From Acanthaster planci (Eukaryota > Echinodermata > Asteroidea > Valvatida > Acanthasteridae): a DNA stretch of 31,183 nucleotides. Below, piece after piece: positions 18,790 through 29,409 of the stretch. Every line of letters begins with the position of its first letter. Position 1 is the first letter of the stretch. A program made the translations under genes and the position numbers. The DNA lies in the NCBI RefSeq assembly GCF_001949145.1, contig NW_019091570.1, positions 216,887 through 248,069 of the forward strand, read 5' to 3'. The notes under the pieces are model-generated. The model saw only the letters and a program-made list of their open reading frames with translations. It had not been told where the DNA came from and searched no databases.

Positions 18790-20940
18790 GGTACATTACA
18801 TCATGTACCTGATTTGTGGGTATGTTTTCTGGTGAACAACAAATGGTGTACAGATGTTCGTATTGTCTCCCGTGGGTGTACCCAGATTTGAAATATTTGA
18901 CTATTAAGTGTAGACCCTTTTATTTGCCAAGGGAATTTTTGTCAGTTACTTTAACCTCTGTGTACATTCACCCTAAGGAAGACACAGATGCAGCTGTGAA
19001 CGGTCTCTCTGACGTTATTTCACACTACAAGAACGCAGGCCCAGGAACTTTATCAATTGTTGCAGGAGACTTTAACCACGCGGATTTGAAAGAAGTTCTT
19101 TCAAACTATCAGCAATTTGTAACATGTGCCACTCATGGCTCTGCAACCTTGGACCATTGTTACTGTCTGGTGAAAGGAGCGTACAAATCAATATTACGCC
19201 CCAACCTTGGCAACTCAGACCATTCTGTAGTTCTGCTCATTCCAGCATATAAACAAAAACTGAAACAGTTTAAGCCTACCAAGAGAACTGTTAAGGTGTG
19301 GTCGGAGGCCTCATCTGAACAGCTACATGTACGTGCTTGTTTTGAGTGTACATGTACAACGTGGGACATTTTTGAGCATGAAAACAGTCTCGACAACTAC
19401 ACTGTCATTACAACAGACTACTGTATATTAATTTCTGTGCAGATTCCTGCTTACAGACTAAAGTACTTTTTCAATACCTCAACAATAAGCCGTGGTTCAG
19501 TAAGCACATCAGGACATTGCTGGTTGCTAATGATGAGGCTTACAAGTCAAAAGATACTTTTTTTAAACCCTGAAAATTTTCAGAAAGCCAAATCTGCTCT
19601 AAAAAAAGGTATTAGACATGTTAGAGAATCCAAACGGTCCTTCAAGAAGAAACTCAAGGACAACTTTGACACCAATAACCCCAAAGAACTCTGGGCGAAT
19701 ATAAACCTCATCACTAATTACAAGGGCGCCAACAAGTCAGTTGACGTGATTGACGCAACTTTACCGAGACAATTGAATGAATTTTACTGTCATTTCGATT
19801 GTGGTAACAACAGTTTAGCAGATCCTGCCACTGTTGACAGTGATGAGGCACCATTTATAATAACGGAGTGTGATGTCAAACGTCAGTTCTCGTGCCTCAA
19901 TGAATATAAAGCAGCTGGCCCGGATAGACTTAGTGCCCGCTTACTGAAGAGTTGTGCTGCTGAACTGGCTGGAGTTTTTACTAAGATCTTTAACTTGTCT
20001 CTCAAATTTCATGAAGTCCCTTCTTCTTTTAAAAATTCTATCATAATACCAGTTCATAAAAAGAATTCCATCTCAGGCCTTAATGATTATAGGCCGATTG
20101 CGCTCACCTCGATCCCCTTGAAGATTTTTGAGAGATTTGCTTTACAGTTTCTGAAATCGATTCTACCACCGGATTTGGATTGTCATCAGTTTGCTCATAG
20201 AAGTAACCGGTGTGTAGAGGATGCTGTTAGTCTTTGTCTTCATGAAGCTTTGCGTCATCTCGAAAAGGCTAGGTAGTATGTTAGAAACCAAGGCGATGAT
20301 TGTGGATTTCCGAAGGAAACATAGGAATGATAAAGAGCCAGCTTATATCAATGGCAAGGTTGTAGAACAGGTCGAAAGTTTTAAATTACTAGGGACACAC
20401 ATAGCCAGGGACCTTACATGGAGTGTAAACTGTCAGGAAAATCACGAAGAAAGCCTGTCAACGCTTAATTTTCCTTACGAAAACTGACATCATTTGGAGT
20501 CCGCCAGTTTATTTTAGTTAATTTTTATCGGTGTATCATTGAGAGCATTCTTTGCTCATCAATCATTGTTTGGTTCGGCCGAATTTCTGCTAGTGACCTA
20601 TACAGACTAAATTCTATAGTTCGTTCAGCAGAGAAGATTATATGTACCCACTTGCCATCACTTGAATCCATTTACAATGACAGAATGTGCAAATATTCTC
20701 GATCAAGAATGAAAAAAGAGTTTCATCCTGCGTCTGCTTATTTCACATTCCTGCCATCTAATCATCGTCTTAAAACTTTGTACGGAAGTAAATGTTTTAC
20801 AAAGAGTTTGTATTCATCAGCAGTCCAGTATATAATGGGTCCCAGTGACTGTTTTAACTGTGTAGGGCCTTACTTTTTTTGTACAAGTACTTTAGTTTTG
20901 TACTTATATTTAATATTTAGTACTGTAATATCAATGTAAC
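18790..20940 (+). pseudogene. LINE A: CR1-clade/Rex1-like retrotransposon remnant
   Basis: 5'-truncated and internally deleted non-LTR retrotransposon. The main frame (18816-20276) carries the rear half of an apurinic-type endonuclease: KCRPFYLPREF, YIHP, VAGDFNH at about residue 82, LDHCYC at 112 and SDHSVV at 134. After a linker comes the reverse-transcriptase front (YKAAGPDRLSARLL, then LNDYRPIALTSIPLKIFE at about 422-439). Residues about 203-252 are out of frame between two compensating shifts near 19430 and 19575. At about 20276 the frame jumps directly to the C-terminal domain (MIVDFRRKHRN, VESFKLLGTHIARDLTW), so the palm with the YADD box is gone. More C-terminal homology (IIESIL, VWFG, SAEKII, LPSLESIYNDR, FTFLPSNHR) follows in other frames to about 20850. 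A (CAATC)n tail ends it. I would place it near Rex1/CR1, without certainty. Confidence 0.82.
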
Positions 20941-21000
20941 TTGTATTTTTTGTATGTTTTATTGAGGGCTCAAGGATGTTTTGTAACTGTCTCTCATTGG

Positions 21001-21044
21001 CAATCCAATCCAATCCAATCCAATCCAATCCAATCCAATCCAAT
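21001..21044. repeat. (CAATC)8 tract at the LINE junction
   Basis: Eight CAATC units plus CAAT. LINEs of the CR1/Rex1 type end in short tandem repeats rather than poly-A, so this is most simply the 3' tail of LINE A. It also marks the meeting point with the minus-strand LINE B. Confidence 0.85.
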
Positions 21045-21126
21045 GGCACTAAAATTATGAATCACAGCTAAAACCTAAATTAAAATTAAAAAAGAATGAT
21101 AACCCTACTAAATAAAACTAATAAAA

Positions 21127-22604
21127 TCAAGAATCTTGCAGTGCGATATCACTGTAAAATGCAACATTAAAAAGGTAAAGTTTTACTTTACAGTTAAAAT
21201 CGGCAAGGCTCTGCTCGCACTGTATGTGCCATGGCAAGGCAGTCCATAATTTAGGAGCAGCCATTGCAAATGCCCTGTCACCAACTTGTGTGGGTAGCAT
21301 TTTACCATTAGGGTAACTTAAAGGACTGTTACTTGCTGACCTGAGATGATATCTAGACTCCTTAATGATGACAAGATTCATTAAGTATCTATGAGCAAGA
21401 CCATGGATGGCTTTGTATGTTAACAGGATGATTTTGAAGTTAATCCTGTACAAAACAGGTAACTAGTGAAGCAATGGTGTTGTGTGCTAAAACTTGGGTG
21501 TATTCATAAGAAGACTAGCTGCATTCATAAGAAGACTAGCTGCAGCATGAAGCTGAAGCAAGACATCAAGGCAATCGCTCACCAGCTTAGTAGGCATTGG
21601 TTCCAGATCACATGATTTGTTTGTGGACTTCACAAGTTCTTATACCTGTGACCTAGTTAGTGGTTGAAATTGGCCAAACAGAATGCCACAGGACGAAGGC
21701 GATTCAGGTAATGGATGAGAAGTTCAGCTTGCTGCAGCTGAAGTTAAATTATCAAGCCTAACATGGATATTAGATATTTTCTTCTCAAAGAAGCTACCCA
21801 TGTCATTAGCAACAGACGGTTTGTTGATATAGAAAGGGAAAGGAGCATCATTAGTGTGTTTTAGTAGCTTTTTTGATGCTCTGAATAACTTCGCTTGATT
21901 AGAACTATTACTGCCAATGAATTCTCGGCAAAAATTGCCACGGGCTCTTTTCATTAGGAATGTAACTTAATTTCTTTGAATCTTGTAATCTAAAAGATCA
22001 CATGCCTTATCAGTACGCCTCCACTTTCTTTCTGCCATTCTCTTCTGCCTCCCTGCTGACTTAATTTCTTGATCAAAGAAGATGCTTCCAGTGTACCGTA
22101 CTTGTAACACTTGGCAAAGCTCTTCAAGATCCTGAGGGGCATTCATACATAGCTCAGAAAACTCTAAATCAGCTTTCAAAGAATCGATGTCAATTGATTA
22201 AATGTTCCAGTAAGTGACCTCCTTAACAGGGGAAGGCGGTTTCTTCTGTTTCAAGTTACAAAGAACAGACAAGTGATCAGAGAAAAAAATCTAATATAAG
22301 ATTGAGTGTTGCTGAGGACCCATAGATTCCAGAAGCACCAAAACCCCATCGGTGTTATGGTCATCAGGAATGTCAACATATTATTTATCAGCAGATAAAA
22401 CAATCAATTCAAAATAGTAGGCAAACTCACTCACAAAACTGGTTGGTTGTAAAAGGATGATTTGCAGAGTAAGATGGTCTATAGATAATCACCAATCGCG
22501 GTTTGTTGGAATTAATTGCAACAGACCATTCTGGGGCGCATATGTTTTTGTGATTGTGGTCATAAACATAATTTGGTCTGTAACCAATATGAACAGGAAT
22601 TTTA
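21127..22604 (-). pseudogene. LINE B: CR1-like retrotransposon remnant, opposite strand
   Basis: Reading down the minus strand from 22604, an endonuclease part appears (PEWSVAINSNKPRLVIIYRP, then SEFAYYFELIVLSADK and PDDHN), broken by frameshifts and missing the GDFN box. An inter-domain linker follows (SAGRQKRMAERKWRR, 21967-22179; KRARGNFCREFIGSN and NQAKLFRASKKLL, 21724-21954). Then comes the very start of reverse transcriptase (SCDLEPMPTKLVSDCLDVLL, near 21650-21560). The frame then leaps to the C-terminal domain (YRINFKIILLTYKAIHGLA, FAMAAPKLWTALP, 21453-21127). The reverse-transcriptase core is deleted. It differs from LINE A in sequence, so it is a second family. Several stops confirm decay. 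Confidence 0.82.
21502..21543. repeat. Exact 21-bp tandem duplication in LINE B
   Basis: ATTCATAAGAAGACTAGCTGC at 21502-21522 is repeated without change at 21523-21543. It lies in the coding remnant close to the internal deletion joint and is a recent local duplication. Confidence 0.9.
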
Positions 22605-23079
22605 CATGTGTACCTGCACCGACCTGACTGCCTCCCCCTAAACTAAAGAATTTTGTTTGCTTTCAGGGTTTGGAACACAGTTCAATCAGAATAGGGAGGT
22701 TACAACTCGTTCGAATTCTGAAAAACTGACTGCAGGTATAAGTTTTACTTTCATGATTTGAGAGCAAGCAAAAATGTAGCAAATGGCTTTGCTTCTTTGA
22801 CTTTTCTAAAATTTTCTGAATACCTGGTATACAGTTTCTTCCCAAAAATTTCCTGATGAACTCCAAAATTTCCTTCATTTCAGGAACATGATGCATTCAA
22901 TAAACCTGTCTGGGATAGGTTGCTTATTTGCCTGTAATAGTAAGAACCAGATACCTTATTTTCTCCTGCCCCATACCTTTGAACCAAATTGGCAGTAAAT
23001 TAGATTCACTAGCAGAACATACCAGTAGTTGCTGGATGGAATGGCAACTTAACGCATACACAAGTTAATTACACGTCTA
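22605..23079. other. Intergenic stretch, nothing recognised
   Basis: AT-rich sequence beyond the 5' limit of LINE B. Words such as AAATTTCCT/AAATTTTC recur, but there is no gene or transposon end that I can support. Confidence 0.4.
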
Positions 23080-23476
23080 TTAACCCTAACCCCCTAGGCA
23101 TTTTCACTAGGCACCATCCTGAATCTTCGGAAATCCTCCGATTTTCAACTTGAAAAAACTTACATTCAGCCAAAATCCTCCAAAATTTCTTGAAAATGTC
23201 CAAATCCTTCAAAATCCTCCGGCAATTCCTGTCATTAGGTTGAGGCAGTGCGAATGGCAATCTTGAGCTGTGCGGTTGATTCAAAAGAAATATCAGGCTG
23301 AATTCGTGCTTCACTAAGCACAAACAACATAAGGTCTGATCCACAACCTTCAAGTACATGTACATGTATGGCATCCTTTGAAATCAACCATGCACTTTTG
23401 TCATACACCCTGAATCCTCTAAGTTCCTCCACATTGCAGAAAAGGATTTTGGAGGATTTGGGAGGGTTAGGGTTAA
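23080..23476. repeat. 397-bp segment with inverted TTAACCCTAACCC ends
   Basis: TTAACCCTAACCC at 23080-23092 and its exact inverse GGGTTAGGGTTAA at 23464-23476 delimit a segment. The segment is rich in AAATCCTCC words on the left and GGAGGATTT on the right. It may be a small foldback or MITE-like element, or two chance telomere-like motifs. No target duplication is evident. Confidence 0.4.
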
Positions 23477-23720
23477 TCCTTGTTATTCTCTTGGTAAATG
23501 TTTTAAGAACCTTCCTCCTCCTTCCAAATCCTAACACCATATGCATGATGTAATAGACTGAGCATATAAACAGTCCAAGAGTTAATTACATGTATTGGGT
23601 TTTTAATCCTTTTTTATTCTCTTGGTAGATCTTTCTGGAACCTTCCTTATCCTTCCAATTAAAGCCCATCACCATGCACATGTACATGCAACAGAGGACA
23701 TGAACAGTCAGACACTGTTT
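23471..23720. repeat. Diverged tandem duplication, unit about 130 bp
   Basis: Unit 1 (23471-23598) and unit 2 (23599-23720) share in order TTAATCCTT, TTATTCTCTTGGTA, AACCTTCCT, TCCTTCCAA, CACCAT..GCA and ATAAACAGTC/ATGAACAGTC. Identity is about 70-75%. No coding content. Confidence 0.7.
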
Positions 23721-23765
23721 ATTTGTGGTACGGTAATCCCATGGTAGTCTTGCAGTTGACTGAAG

Positions 23766-23811
23766 TTTTGGTCGATTTTTGGTCGCGTTTTGTTCGATTT
23801 TTGGTCGATTG
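23766..23811. repeat. Short TTTTGGTCGA tandem array
   Basis: Four imperfect units of about 10-12 bases (TTTTGGTCGA, TTTTTGGTCGCG, TTTTGTTCGA, TTTTTGGTCGA). Confidence 0.75.
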
Positions 23812-26681
23812 AAAATTAACTGAACTCCCTAATGAAAAAGTATCATGCCAGAAGGAAACTGTATGGATGAGAACGGAAAGTTTTTGTTGGGTCTTTTAGG
23901 CGGGCAATTTGATGTCGTTGTACATATTAGTGCGTTGCAGTAAAAGTCAACTCGTACTGAAATGCACTCGTATCCAGGTGTGTGTGCATGTACGTGTATG
24001 CCATGCCCAAAATCCCGACATCTCATTTTGACCGTTGTCGGTCATTGCTACAGTGCGGAAATTTGAAAAACGAACCCCATTTCAGACAAATGGCTCTTGA
24101 TCTTGAAGAAATGACCTGATGGATACAAACGATTCATCAGCCTTCCAGACAATATCACTGATGACCTGAGGGGAATTCAACAAAAGTGTTAAAATTGGGA
24201 ACTGAAGTTTAATAAAGTGAAAAACACGGAAAATGGCGAAATGGGTCTCAGTGAAAAACGAAGTGAAGTTCCAAAAAAGGTTTCCTGCCTAGAAGTAATA
24301 AATCTTTTTGATCATAAGAGTTACTAGTCTTTCACGTGACATCAAAATTATTTGAAGGTAAAATAGTAAAAATTAGACACAAAGTTAGCTAAAAAGCGAC
24401 ATTTTTTCAAAATTATTCTTTGTCGTAAAATTGACATTTTTCACTTCTTTGATAAGTTTCCAGAGAGCTTTCTTTATCAGAAGTTTTTCAGTATCACCAT
24501 TTGATACACTCTTGGCAATTCATTCACACATGAGGTCTTCATCAAGGGAAATGGCAGAACAAATCTCTCACCAATATGCGTCGTCTGCGAGAATATCAGT
24601 TTTTAGGCTATCGACCATATGTTGCTATTGCGCATGCGCAAATACTCAAACTAATTGCACAATCAATAGGGACCGAACATATATGTACGTGAGCCAAGTC
24701 ATAAACTGGTCCCAGACCTTCACTGCTCCGATCGTAGCACTGTGTCACTGGTCTGTCACCAGTCAGACATAAAAGCCATGTGCTTTTCACCTCTGTAAAG
24801 TTGTTGATCACACTGCAGGACGATTAAGGTTTCCTTAAAAAAAAATGGTAGTACCAGTAAGTAAGCAGAAAAACAAAGAAGGAATATCACAAGTGTTTCT
24901 GACGAAAGTTTTGTTCATGATAGCATAAAAGTCCAACCATCCAAATGGACAACGTGGAACGCACAGTGTGATATCATCCAAAATTAACCCTGTGTTACCG
25001 GTATGTTATGCAACTGCGGACATGGTTTTTTAACCCTAACCCTGCACGATACCACAAATTACTAGTTGTAGTAAAATGTAGTATTCAGCGCTGTTGCTTG
25101 TAAGAAGACATAACCTTATTGTTCTCTGAAGCCATAAGAATAGATAAAACAATGTACCATACAGTGCTGTGGCACTATGCATGGCTTTATTGTTCTCTGT
25201 ACATGTACAAGTAACAATGGAAGTAACCCAGCGGGAAGTAGTAATTTGTAGTGGTAGGTCCTTCAGGCTCAGACTACTACTTAGTTTTTTGAAATACTGA
25301 GTAGTGTAAGCCAAACAATATGCTTGGTAGTTAGGGTTGATGGATAAATAAACAATGGAAATCACTGTGACTATCTATTGATAGTCGCCACCGAATTTCA
25401 CTAGTCGCCCACATCTACCAGTATTACTTTCAGTGGGTGCATGGTCTGTGTTACTGTCATCCGTTTTACCCCATATAATTTTCCTCAAGTATCAAAACCT
25501 TTCCCTCCTTCTACAAAATTAACCCAGCAATTTGGCAAAATAATGTCCTTGTAATCTACATGTAGTTAGGCGAGTCTGAAAGCTTAAATCTAATTCTTCC
25601 TTCTACATGTACAAAAATGTTCACGTTCACTACGAGCAGGAACAAAGGGGGACATTTTCAATAAAAATGACAACCCTTCAGGACAAACCCATCGGTTAAG
25701 CACACAAATTTGTGCATATTTTGTGCAGTGTTACACTGAGCACGTGCAACAAATTACTTCATGCTGGAATGTCTGGTCTTCACACGTGCAGCAACCTGTT
25801 TGGAAACTTCTCACCAGCCTGTCTTTCTTTTGCTGGCGAAGGTGCACTTCAACCAGGGTGAGACTGGACCCCAACAATTTTGTTGGTATTACAGTTCATG
25901 CACGAGTATGTAAAACATGTTTTTTTGGCAATTGTGAACGTTCCTATTGTCCTCTTTTGTTCACACTTTAACTTTTTTGGAAGGCCTCCAATATGTTTTG
26001 TACACGTTTGGCAATCATGGACATATCAGGAATTATGGACGGTCATTAATTCTTTTGTTTAATGTCCACGATTGTTTGGGAACATCAGTGCACGTATACA
26101 TGTACATAAATGGCATGCACGTACTGTATTACACATTGTTTATGAACACTTACAATATACTACGATGTACATGTATGTCCTTTTGAGCCTCAAACATCAA
26201 TGATACATGTAGTTCAACAACTTCACACTACAAGCATTTCGAAGTGTCCAAACCTGTTAATTTTTACGAGGAAATCTCTATAATGTTAATATATCATCTT
26301 CCCTTTCCATGTCCGTCACCTCACAATGTTTACAATCCATCTACATCGCTAACCGTGAAAACCTCCATGCAGTTTTTGGCACCTTATCAATAGGTTCAGT
26401 ACAATGTAGGTCCCCATCTCGGTAAATTATGCCATTATGCCACATTATTGAGAGTCTCGTAGGTGTACATGTACTGTACATGTATATCCTGAGCAACATC
26501 TCAACAGCAAAATCAACCAGTATTTCTGTATTTAAAGCCATGCACAATCCACCACAAGTACATGTCCGTACGCAACTCAAAATGGCATCTATGTGTTGCT
26601 GCAATAAGACATGCACAACACATGGCATGTGTTGCTGGTTTGTTTCATACTCAGGTTCTGGACCTGCAGCACACATTTCTG
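23812..26681. other. Intergenic or intronic stretch, no gene recognised
   Basis: Almost 2.9 kb without a domain-bearing frame on either strand. It contains one TTAACCCTAACCCT at 25030-25043 and several ACATGTAC palindromes (25199, 25607, 26098, 26466). A GCGCATGCGC dyad lies at about 24630. Diverged repeat DNA is likely but I cannot delimit it. Confidence 0.4.
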
Positions 26682-26683
26682 TA

Positions 26684-26911
26684 TAGACCTTTTTCACCCA
26701 TATGACTGGATTGCACTAAATGTGAACAATTCCACCACATGTGGACTGCCTTGACCAATGGGCAGCTTCAACCACGTACAAGCGCACAGTATGCTGCGTG
26801 CTTGACTAGTTTATCTTGAATAAAAAGATTACCATCACAACACTATGTGCTCATTACCATCAAAACTTATCACAGTCCTGCACGATTGTGATATCACAGG
26901 AAAAAGGTCTA
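26684..26911. mobile_element. 228-bp MITE with ISL2EU-like ends
   Basis: Terminal inverted repeats TAGACCTTTTTC (26684-26695) and its exact inverse GAAAAAGGTCTA would span 12 bases at the right end; the plus strand there reads GGAAAAAGGTCTA. The pair is flanked by TA on both sides (26682-26683 and 26912-26913). The first 9 bases, TAGACCTT and the next T-rich positions, resemble the 6.6-kb element's TAGACCTTATGC, and the 2-bp TA flank is the same. The interior has no coding capacity. It is best read as a non-autonomous derivative of this transposon type. Confidence 0.72.
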
Positions 26912-26913
26912 TA

Positions 26914-27239
26914 AATGTGGGAATACAGTGTACATGTATGCCATTATTTTCACTACCACTACTCCAACATACCCATTGTGCATGTACATGTACACCACAG
27001 TACATGTACTTCAGGAGAAACAACGGTTTGTGTACTTCTGGAACGCCTGTACAAGACTTTACCAAGTTGTGGATGATTACTATTTCTCCAAAAATTCCAC
27101 CAAAAAAATCTACATGTATAACACTGGGTTTTTTAAAAATCTGGAAGAATCTCACCCCTGTTCAGGGGATAGGGAAGGAGCCCCGGAATTGACAATCCCT
27201 CTGAAACCTTTATGCTGAATTTTCTAAGATTTTTTCAAG
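26914..27239. repeat. Dense ACATGTAC palindrome cluster
   Basis: Between about 26931 and 27010 and again at 27112 the words TACATGTA, ACATGTACATGTAC and GTACATGTACT recur. No gene is seen. Confidence 0.5.
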
Positions 27240-27490
27240 TGCACTACATGTACGTTGGGCATGTTAGGGAACATTAAGTTGAATTCATGCACAGTTTTAG
27301 GACGCTGTCGGTTTTGAATTTCTGACAAAAGATCATGACAAATTGTTCACAAAGGTTCAACAATATAAAGGTTATCGTAGCAGTATTTATCCCAATGAAT
27401 TTGAAACCTTTCATAAAGAGGTTTGGCAACACTGTGAAGAAAATCAAGTGAAAGTCGACGTGTGCTACATTAGGGGACTTTACATTGATG
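27240..27490 (+). repeat. Diverged dispersed repeat, second family, copy 1
   Basis: Collinear with 29010-29310. Shared blocks are TTGAATTC/CTGAATTC, ATTTCTG..ATTCTGACA, CATGACAAA, AAAGTTCAAC/AAAGGTTCAAC, TATAAAGGTTATC/TATAAAGGTAATC and AAAGAGGTTTGGC. An AAGTGA block and a TTAGGG followed by ACTT come next. No coding capacity is seen. Confidence 0.55.
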
Positions 27491-27593
27491 CATCATGTAC
27501 CCTAACATGGCACGACCGCTAAAATGGTGTACTTTCATTTTTCGCTTCTTGTGTCTTTTAACCGTCTTAACCCTAACCCTTACTTCCAGCCAT

Positions 27594-28061
27594 ACAATAG
27601 CTATACAAACTCCCAATTTGGCTGTTTTGATTGTGCCAACTTACATGTACATGTACTCTGCCATTAGAGCTGTTTGTACAATATTTCATACATGCTTTCT
27701 TGGTGTAGTAAGATGTCTGACGGGGAGGTTTATTCACATTATATCCTCATTAAAATGGTGAAATGAGTATTTTGCTCATCCACACTACAGAAAATCAGCA
27801 TACATACTCTAAATAACTGTCAGCTTTGTACAGTTTGACCCATCGCAAAACAGCTCCTCTCTTTTCTTTTTTGTGGACGGGCAAAATGCTCAAGAATTTC
27901 ACCATTTTAATGAGAAAATAAAGTGAATGTAAATCCTCCGTATCATGAGACATCTTACTTCACCAAGAAGGCATGAACCTGCACAAATAGCTGTGATGGC
28001 AGAGTACCTGTAAGTTGGCACCACTAGAACTGCCAAAATGGGAGTTTGTACTTGGCTATGG
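27594..28061. repeat. Long inverted repeat, arms about 190 bp
   Basis: The left arm (27594-27783) is the imperfect inverse of the right arm (27873-28061), with a spacer of about 90 bases. Matching blocks include TACAAACTCCCA, GTGCCAACTTACA, GTACTCTGCCAT, TTCTTGGTG, AGTAAGATGTCT and CTCATTAAAATGGTGAAAT. Identity is roughly 75-80%. Transcribed, it would fold into a long hairpin. The origin could be a foldback element or two inverted repeat insertions. Confidence 0.78.
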
Positions 28062-28254
28062 TACCCATATTGGTACATGTATCTCCTAGCCTAGGTTTGT
28101 ATTAAACCTGACAGTTTAGGAAGCACATGATGTACATGTACCTAACCTCTAGTAAAATCATACAGAAATCAGACATTTCAGAGGATTGAGGACTCTTAAC
28201 GTTAACGGAACAATATCTTAAAGAAACCAGGAAATAGAAATATTTTTATAAATC

Positions 28255-28400
28255 GTACTAAAAACCCTTGAAATTGCATCTTGGGGTTTCAAGTAACCTT
28301 ACTTTGAATTTTTGTTTTGCAATTTTAACCCATAGTTTGATGTTTTTTGTTTTATGCTTATGCAAATTTACATATTCACGAGCAAAACTATGATGTCATC
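28255..28400 (+). repeat. Diverged dispersed repeat, first family, copy 2
   Basis: Same-orientation relative of 11281-11410 (AAAACCCTTGAAATTGCA, GGTTTCA, TTTTAACCCATA, GAGCAAAACTATGATGTC). Confidence 0.5.
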
Positions 28401-29009
28401 CAAGGCACTCAATGTTGCACTGATTTGTGCACAGACAATTTCTAGATTTTTTTAACCACTGCTATGGCAGATTTTATTTTCTTTGGCAATTTATTGCTGT
28501 TTAAGTATACGGCAATCAAAAAATCCTTTTCACAGAAATGTTCCCAGATACATGTAGCAAATTTGGGATTTACATCAAAGCAAAAGTGCCCTCACTTGTA
28601 CAGAGATGCTTGGTCAATTTCTAATGTTTGAAAAAAAGCACCGTTCAGTTCACGTAACTCAAAGATGTCTAACAGTCTTCACAGATAGAAGAAGAGTACA
28701 GATAAACAAAAAGTGATTCTAAGAAAAATCCATTTCCTGGTTACACAGCTCAACTTTCACAATTACTAAAATGTCACATTTCAAAAATTTTTATTCATAA
28801 ATGTCAGCTTATGTACCTGCAATAAAGTTTGGAAGAAACTTTATTTTCAACTGATTTTCTGATTTCTCTTCCAACGTGCAAAATGAACTCTTTTTAACAT
28901 GTGCTCAAAATCAGGAAGAGTTTTCTGACAAACTTATGGATGGGTATTTGAGCAGCAGGAATGATGCTTTGGAAGAATTTATCAACTTCAAATGATTTGC
29001 AAATGTTTA
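28401..29009. other. Non-coding stretch, nothing recognised
   Basis: AT-rich DNA without domain-bearing frames. Confidence 0.4.
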
Positions 29010-29310
29010 TAGTCCTATGTGATCACACTCACTCACATGACTCAGCTGAATTCGAGCCCCATTTCTGGATTCTGACAGTGGGCCCTACATGTACTTTTAA
29101 ATTTCGAATGAAATTTCATGACAAAAGTTCAACTCGACATACATGTAGGCTTATAAAGGTAATCTATAGCCTAGCCTAGAGTTACAAATTAATAACCAAA
29201 TGAGCTTTAACAAAAGTTTATCCAGAAAGAGGTTTGGCGATGCTGTGTGAATGTGACGAAAGCCAAGTGAGCGTCAAATTAAAAACGTTCGCCTCGTTAG
29301 GGCACTTGGT
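29010..29310 (+). repeat. Diverged dispersed repeat, second family, copy 2
   Basis: Counterpart of 27240-27490, about 1.8 kb away in the same orientation. It carries small insertions, including an ACATGTAGG word and a CTAGCCTAGCC block absent from copy 1. Confidence 0.55.
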
Positions 29311-29380
29311 CTATCATATAGCCTTGTAGGTCTAGGCACCTACATGTAGGTTATCATATGTCGGTCATGTTGGTCGTCCC

Positions 29381-29409
29381 TAGTACTACTAGGCCTACTA
29401 GTGGTACTA
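29381..29409. repeat. Imperfect palindrome around TAGGCCTA
   Basis: TAGTACTACTAGG followed by CCTACTAGTGGTACTA folds back on itself. The surrounding 29310-29560 is crowded with AGGCCTA, CTAGT and ACATGTA dyads. Confidence 0.5.

Noticed and set aside
23766-23811. CRISPR-like array
   Set aside because: Units are about 10-12 bases, imperfect and without unique spacers. This is a simple tandem repeat. No CRISPR array exists in the window.
24431-24772. 113-codon plus-strand frame
   Set aside because: Composition is typical of AT-rich non-coding DNA, with no domain, no splice support and no neighbouring exon.
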